Shown one piece after another: positions 59,542-64,000 of a DNA stretch of 64,000 nt. How positions within the stretch are numbered: position 1 is the stretch's first letter; every line of letters starts with the position of its first letter. Origin of the DNA: Bacillota bacterium (GTDB lineage: Bacteria; Bacillota; Clostridia; Acetivibrionales; DSM-1351); contig JAEZKZ010000002.1 of NCBI GenBank assembly GCA_023415305.1, positions 1-64,000 on the forward strand, read 5' to 3'. A program made the position numbers and the translations under genes. The notes below the pieces were generated by a model. That model was given only the letters and a program-made list of their open reading frames with translations. It searched no databases and had not been told where the DNA came from.

Positions 59542-61005
59542 ATGTGTGAATTAGGGCAATGCTTACGGTGTGAAAACCTTGACTGCTTTGACGATAGAAT
59601 GGATAAGATGCATGAGGAATGCGGAGTGTTCGGGGTATATTCAACCGAAAATAGTGATGTTGATGTTGCAGGAATGACATATTACGGCCTGTACGCACTT
59701 CAGCACAGAGGACAGGAAAGTGCTGGTATTGCAGTGAGTGACAAGGAAACCATCGTATTTCACAAGGATATGGGATTGGTGCCAGAGATTTTCGATAAGG
59801 TTGTTTTAACTCATCTCCAGGGTACAATGGCAGTAGGTCATGTCAGATATTCTACAACAGGCGCCAGCCGCCGTGAAAATGCGCAGCCTATAGTTGTAAG
59901 ATCCAGAAATGGACAAATTGCCCTTGCCCATAACGGGAATATTGTCAATGCGTCCATACTAAGAGAGCAAATGGAAGAAGGCGGAACAATCTTTCAGACA
60001 ACAAACGATACCGAAGTTCTTGTCAATCTGGTTACTAAACACAGTATCACCTCCGAGACAATAGAAGAAGCAGTTGAAAAAATGATGAGGGACGTAAAAG
60101 GCTCTTATGGGCTTATACTGATGACAGCAAGCAAAATGCTCGGTGCAAGAGATCCCTTTGGTATAAGGCCTTTGTGTATAGGAAAAACTTCCACCTGCTA
60201 TGTTATAGCTTCGGAATCCTGCGCTCTTGATGCGGTAAATGCCGAGTTTATCAGAGATATTGAACCGGGTGAAATAGTTACCATAGAAAATAATGAAATC
60301 AAATCAATCAGAGCATTCAATAATAAGGATACAAAGCTGTGTATCTTTGAATTTGTATATTTTGCAAGACCTGACAGTGTTATTGATGGCGCAAGTGTTC
60401 AGCAGTCCAGATATGAGGCCGGGAAAAGGTTAGCTATTGAGCATCCTGTCGATGCCGATGTTGTTATTGGTGTTCCTGATTCGGGAATATCGGCCGCTAT
60501 CGGGTTTTCAAAACAGTCTGGAATTCCTTACGGTGAGGGTATCGTAAAGAACAGATATGTAGGTAGAACCTTTATCCAGCCTAGTCAGGGTATGAGAGAA
60601 GTTGCTGTGAGAATAAAGCACAACGCCATTAAAAAGACTATTGAGGGCAAAAGGGTTGTTATTATAGACGATTCAATAGTAAGAGGAACAACTACAAGAA
60701 GAATAGTTAAAATATTAAAAAAAGCGGGTGCAAAAGAGGTGCATATGAGAGTCAGCTCACCGCCTCTTAAGTTTCCCTGCTATTTTGGCATAGACATTTC
60801 CTCCAGAAAGGAACTTGTTGCAGACAAGCTTTCGGTAGAGGAAATAAGAGAAATGATATGCTCTGATTCGCTGGGTTATCTTAGTCTTGAAGGACTGTTG
60901 AAGACTCCTGTGGATTCCAGATGCGGCTTCTGTTCAGCTTGTCTTACGGGTGATTACCCCATAGAGGTTCCTGCAGAGGGTGATAAATTCAGCTGTGGTT
61001 CATAA
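59542..61005 (+). CDS. purF: Amidophosphoribosyltransferase
   Basis: 487 residues. It makes phosphoribosylamine from PRPP and glutamine, the first committed purine step. The Ntn-hydrolase nucleophile Cys27 ('EECGVFGVYS') follows a 26-residue propeptide. The glutaminase part also shows 'GHVRYSTTG' and 'LAHNGNI'. The PRPP site is 'VVIIDDSIVRGTTTRRI'. Fe-S cluster Cys are seen in 'KFPCYFGIDI' and 'SRCGFCSACLTGDYP'. The propeptide is unusual: longer than in Bacillus and with Cys at 2, 7, 10 and 15. AAGGAG five bases before ATG 59542 supports this start. Confidence 0.96.
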   Translation: MCELGQCLRCENLDCFDDRMDKMHEECGVFGVYSTENSDVDVAGMTYYGLYALQHRGQESAGIAVSDKETIVFHKDMGLVPEIFDKVVLTHLQGTMAVGHVRYSTTGASRRENAQPIVVRSRNGQIALAHNGNIVNASILREQMEEGGTIFQTTNDTEVLVNLVTKHSITSETIEEAVEKMMRDVKGSYGLILMTASKMLGARDPFGIRPLCIGKTSTCYVIASESCALDAVNAEFIRDIEPGEIVTIENNEIKSIRAFNNKDTKLCIFEFVYFARPDSVIDGASVQQSRYEAGKRLAIEHPVDADVVIGVPDSGISAAIGFSKQSGIPYGEGIVKNRYVGRTFIQPSQGMREVAVRIKHNAIKKTIEGKRVVIIDDSIVRGTTTRRIVKILKKAGAKEVHMRVSSPPLKFPCYFGIDISSRKELVADKLSVEEIREMICSDSLGYLSLEGLLKTPVDSRCGFCSACLTGDYPIEVPAEGDKFSCGS

Positions 61006-61013
61006 AGGAGTTA

Positions 61014-61235
61014 TTTTTATTACTATTTATGGCCGCGCGACATATTCAAAGTATCTATAGTACTTGATTGAAACAATGAGTTTGAGTGAATACCAAAGTC
61101 TTTGCAATACCAAAGACTTAGTATAGCAAAGACTTGGAAAACGCGCATGGTCAATTAACCTCCTTTATTCGCGTTATAGCGGATATGGGAGCAGACAAAT
61201 TTCATTACTATTTGTGGCCGCTATTACGGCTCATG
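61014..61235. repeat. Hairpin repeats in the purF-purM gap
   Basis: Two blocks share the ATTACTATTT...GGCCGC lead: one near 61019-61040 and one at 61205-61235, the latter with GCCG-CTATTA-CGGC just before the GGAGGT ribosome site. Between them, CCAAAGTCTTTGC (61093-61105) pairs with GCAAAGACTTGG (61126-61137), with an inner ATAC/GTAT pair, giving a long hairpin. The motif relates to blocks before nifN-B and nifI2. Confidence 0.65.
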
Positions 61236-61245
61236 GAGGTCTAAT

Positions 61246-62268
61246 ATGACAACTTACAGAGATGCAGGTGTTGATGTAGAGGCAGGTTATGAAGCAGTTA
61301 AATTAATGAAAAACCATGTCAAAAGAACATTCAGACCCGAGGTTATGACAGAACTGGGGGGCTTCGGCGGGTTATTCACCCTTGACAAATCCAAATATGA
61401 AGAGCCTGTTTTGGTATCAGGTACTGATGGAGTAGGAACAAAGCTTAAAATGGCTTTTTTACTTAAAAAGCATGATACAGTGGGTATTGACTGTGTTGCA
61501 ATGTGCGTAAACGATATTGTGTGCAGCGGTGCTGAACCATTGTTTTTCCTTGATTATGTGGCAGTGGGAAAAAACTATCCCGAAAAGGTCGCAGAAATTG
61601 TCAAAGGGGTTGCAGAAGGCTGCGTGATGTCGGGCTGCTCCCTAATCGGTGGCGAAACGGCTGAAATGCCAGGCTTTTATCCTGTAGATGAATATGATCT
61701 GGCTGGATTTACTGTGGGGATAGTTGACAAGAAAAAAATCATTGACGGTAAAAAAATCAAGGCAGGAGACAAGCTCATAGGACTTCCTTCATCGGGAATC
61801 CACAGCAACGGCTATTCACTCGTTCGTAAACTTATCAATCCGACTGAGAAGAACCTGAAGGAATATGTTGAGAAATTGGGCTGTACACTGGGAGAAGAAC
61901 TTCTAAAGCCTACAAAAATATATGTTAAAACAGTACTTGACTTAATTTCAAGGTACGAAATAAAAGGAATATCACATATTACCGGTGGCGGCTTTATTGA
62001 AAATATTCCAAGGATGGTACCAGAAGGGTTAAGAGTCAATATAGAAAAGGGCACCTGGCCTGTACTTCCGATTTTTGAATTGCTCAGAGACTTAGGTAAT
62101 ATGAAGGACGGGGACATATTTAACACCTTCAACATGGGGATCGGTATGGTTATGGCTGTAGAAAGTGAAAAGGCAGATGAGATAGTAGCTTACCTGAAAT
62201 CTGTTGGTGAAGCTGCCTATATTATTGGAACTATCAGTGAAGGTGAAGCAGGGGTTGAAATAATATAA
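61246..62268 (+). CDS. purM: Phosphoribosylformylglycinamidine cyclo-ligase (AIR synthetase)
   Basis: 340 residues of the PurM/PurL ATP-binding superfamily, closing the imidazole ring of FGAM to AIR with ATP. Seen: 'YRDAGVDVEAGYEAV', 'VSGTDGVGTKLKMAF', 'DCVAMCVNDIVCSGAEPLFF', 'GGETAEMPGFY' and 'ITGGGFIENIPRM'. Full length for the family. GGAGGT eight bases before ATG 61246. A 240-base gap with hairpins separates it from purF, but direction and pathway are shared. Confidence 0.97.
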   Translation: MTTYRDAGVDVEAGYEAVKLMKNHVKRTFRPEVMTELGGFGGLFTLDKSKYEEPVLVSGTDGVGTKLKMAFLLKKHDTVGIDCVAMCVNDIVCSGAEPLFFLDYVAVGKNYPEKVAEIVKGVAEGCVMSGCSLIGGETAEMPGFYPVDEYDLAGFTVGIVDKKKIIDGKKIKAGDKLIGLPSSGIHSNGYSLVRKLINPTEKNLKEYVEKLGCTLGEELLKPTKIYVKTVLDLISRYEIKGISHITGGGFIENIPRMVPEGLRVNIEKGTWPVLPIFELLRDLGNMKDGDIFNTFNMGIGMVMAVESEKADEIVAYLKSVGEAAYIIGTISEGEAGVEII

Positions 62269-62331
62269 CGGGGCTTTTCTGAACCCCTAGTTATATTGTT
62301 TTATATGATTTTGTGTTACTTGGAGGCAAAT

Positions 62332-62955
62332 ATGCTTAGAATAGGCGTATTGGTGTCTGGAGGAGGTTCAAATCTTCAGGCCATAATTGACAAGATTGAG
62401 AACGGGTATATCAAGAACGTGCAAATTGTTACCGTTGTATCCAGCAAGCCTGGGGTATATGCTCTGGAAAGGGCAAGTAAGCATGGAATAAACGGAACTG
62501 TTATTTCAAGAAAATCCTTTGATAATATAGATGAATACGATCAGGCTCTGATTAATCATTTCAGAGAATATAACGTCGAACTTGTGGTTATGGCAGGTTT
62601 CCTTTCAATTCTGGGAGAGCGCTTTAACAAGTATTATACCGGCAGGGTAATCAATGTTCACCCGTCTTTGATTCCCGCTTTTTGCGGCAAAGGTTTTTAC
62701 GGAATTATCCCACATAGACATGTGTTGGAAACAGGGGTCAAGGTAACTGGAGCTACGGTACATTTTGTGGAACTGGAGGCCGATACAGGGCCTATTATAT
62801 TGCAAAAAGCAGTTTATGTAGAAGATAACGATACACCTGAGAGTCTGCAGAAAAGAGTTATGGAACAGGCTGAATGGGAGATACTACCTGAGGCAATAAA
62901 GCTGTTTGCCGAAAATAGGTTGGTTAAAGAAGGCAACAGGGTAAAAACTGTTTAA
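62332..62955 (+). CDS. purN: Phosphoribosylglycinamide formyltransferase
   Basis: 207 residues of the folate-dependent GART family, moving a formyl group from 10-formyl-THF to GAR. Seen: 'IGVLVSGGGSNLQAIIDKI', 'VVMAGFLSILGERF', 'VINVHPSLIPAFCGKGFYG' (catalytic Asn-His) and 'VTGATVHFVELEADTGPII' (Asp). TTGGAGG gives ATG 62332; the frame opens at 62296. Between purM and purN, GGGG and CCCC with flanking ATAAC/GTTAT form a small hairpin. Confidence 0.96.
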   Translation: MLRIGVLVSGGGSNLQAIIDKIENGYIKNVQIVTVVSSKPGVYALERASKHGINGTVISRKSFDNIDEYDQALINHFREYNVELVVMAGFLSILGERFNKYYTGRVINVHPSLIPAFCGKGFYGIIPHRHVLETGVKVTGATVHFVELEADTGPIILQKAVYVEDNDTPESLQKRVMEQAEWEILPEAIKLFAENRLVKEGNRVKTV

Positions 62956-63024
62956 ACCTCAATTATCAGTTGAGAAAATTAATAATTAAAATAACTATTA
63001 TTTTTGATTGGAGGCTTTAGGTAT

Positions 63025-64000
63025 ATGATTAAGCGTGCATTAATTAGTGTTTCGGACAAGACAGGAATAGTTGGTTTTGCATCTGCTCTGGCTGCTAAAG
63101 GTGTGGAGATAATTTCTACGGGAGGAACGGCCAAAACATTGTCCGACGCAGGCTTAAAGGTTATAAATATTTCAGAAATAACAGGTTTTCCTGAATGTCT
63201 GGATGGAAGAGTGAAGACGCTTCACCCGAAAGTTCACGCAGGACTTCTTGCCATAAGAAGTAATGAAGAGCACATGCAGCAAATTAAGGAACTGGGTGTT
63301 GAAACAATTGATATAGTTGTAATAAACCTATACCCGTTTAAACAAACAATATTAAAGGGAAATGTAGAGCTTGAAGAAGCTATTGAAAATATTGATATAG
63401 GCGGCCCTACAATGCTAAGGGCAGCTGCCAAGAATTATCAGGACGTAGCTGTTGTAGTAGACCCGACCGACTATGAGAAGGTTCTTTCAGAATTTAATGA
63501 ATCAGGTGACATCAGTGTAAAAACCAAGTTCCGACTTGCCTACAAGGTATTTGAACACACCAGCCATTATGACACACTGATAGCTAAATATCTCAGAGAT
63601 ACTCTGGGAGACATTGATTTCCCCGAAACACTTTCCCTTACCTATGAGAAGGTACAGGATATGCGTTACGGTGAAAACCCACATCAGAAAGCTGTATTCT
63701 ATAAGGAAGTAGGCGCAAACAGAGGACTGCTGCCAAGCGCTGTTCAGCTTCACGGTAAGGAATTGTCCTATAATAATATAAATGATACCAATGGCGCAAT
63801 AGAGCTGGTTAAGGAATTTGACGAGCCTACAGTAGTTGCCGTAAAGCATACCAATCCCTGTGGTGTTGGGAGTGCTTCGACTATCTATGAAGCTTATATG
63901 AGAGCATATGAATCTGACCCTGTATCAATATTCGGAGGAATCATTGCTGCAAACAGGGAAATTGATACTAAAACCGCTGAAGAAATAAACAAGATTTTTG
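63025..64000 (+). CDS. purH: Bifunctional AICAR transformylase / IMP cyclohydrolase (cut by window end)
   Basis: The first 325 residues of PurH. The IMP cyclohydrolase (MGS-like) part is complete: 'MIKRALISVSDKTGIVGFA', 'STGGTAKTLSDAGLKV', 'EITGFPECLDGRVKTLHP', 'INLYPFKQT' and 'IDIGGPTMLRAAAKN'. The transformylase part begins with 'MRYGENPHQKAVFYK', 'LHGKELSYNNINDT' and 'VAVKHTNPCGV' before the sequence ends. It performs the last two steps to IMP. GGAGG precedes ATG 63025 by about ten bases. The frame is open at 64000. Confidence 0.97.
   Translation, partial: MIKRALISVSDKTGIVGFASALAAKGVEIISTGGTAKTLSDAGLKVINISEITGFPECLDGRVKTLHPKVHAGLLAIRSNEEHMQQIKELGVETIDIVVINLYPFKQTILKGNVELEEAIENIDIGGPTMLRAAAKNYQDVAVVVDPTDYEKVLSEFNESGDISVKTKFRLAYKVFEHTSHYDTLIAKYLRDTLGDIDFPETLSLTYEKVQDMRYGENPHQKAVFYKEVGANRGLLPSAVQLHGKELSYNNINDTNGAIELVKEFDEPTVVAVKHTNPCGVGSASTIYEAYMRAYESDPVSIFGGIIAANREIDTKTAEEINKIF

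Overview
The window reads as one piece of chromosome from a low-GC, Gram-positive, spore-forming anaerobe of the Clostridia. The closest picture I recognise is the cellulolytic Ruminiclostridium (Clostridium cellulolyticum / papyrosolvens) group. The reasons are AT-rich spacers, strong AGGAGG-type ribosome sites with frequent GTG and TTG starts, S-layer-homology anchoring, LysM and NlpC/P60 wall enzymes, and a Clostridium-type nif cluster (nifH-nifI1-nifI2-nifD-nifK-nifE-nifN-B-ferredoxin-split nifV-modBC). Species assignment is inference. I saw no tRNA, rRNA, CRISPR array or intact insertion sequence.

Layout. 1-2.1 kb: tail of a sugar/polyol operon (ABC permease end, TIM-barrel sugar isomerase, sorbitol-6-phosphate-dehydrogenase-like SDR) with stacked palindromes ahead of the SDR. 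2.3-5.6 kb: a deoxynucleoside kinase and a lipoprotein, bracketed by two near-identical 48-bp terminator hairpins. 5.7-9.4 kb: a PadR - HAAS membrane protein - DUF4097 operon, an MFS exporter and a DUF2569 remnant. 9.4-9.8 kb: an internally deleted copy of the pirin gene whose full version lies at 20.5-21.2 kb. 10-20 kb: a signalling island with a chemoreceptor, CheV, a LytTR regulator, a PTS EIIC-EAL fusion, a SpoIID/LysM wall protein and a GHKL kinase. 20.2-21.9 kb: pirin among remnants of two-component genes. 22-28.6 kb: a GNAT enzyme, two secreted beta-helix proteins, a DUF3267 membrane protein and an HD hydrolase. 28.7-36 kb: a Gln-rich protein, an NlpC/P60 endopeptidase, a Pr6Pr-type membrane protein, a ROK regulator and a sorbitol-type dehydrogenase.

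36-50.6 kb is the nitrogen-fixation region. An anfO-like gene and a repeat protein ending in CxxCxxCxxC run leftward from a control region shared with the nif operon, which runs rightward. The nif operon codes for the Fe protein, two PII-type switch-off regulators, the MoFe protein, the cofactor scaffold (NifE and a NifN-NifB-NifX fusion), a [2Fe-2S] ferredoxin, a two-subunit homocitrate synthase and two of the three parts of a molybdate importer (no ModA). Both directions show a good promoter followed by terminator hairpins before the first gene, so attenuation control is plausible.

50.9-64 kb: a 2201-residue S-layer-anchored protein joining a PHP-type phosphoesterase to a 5'-nucleotidase, an AEC transporter, and the purine operon purE-purF-purM-purN-purH (purH cut by the window end).

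The most interesting signals are: the tandem leader terminators of nifH and the one in the anfO leader; a 37-codon leader ORF overlapping the nifN-B start by ATGA; short hairpin repeats beside several nif and pur ribosome sites; anfO plus its Cys-tailed partner next to a Mo-type nitrogenase; the EIIC-EAL fusion; and the two-copy pirin unit with sharp boundaries.
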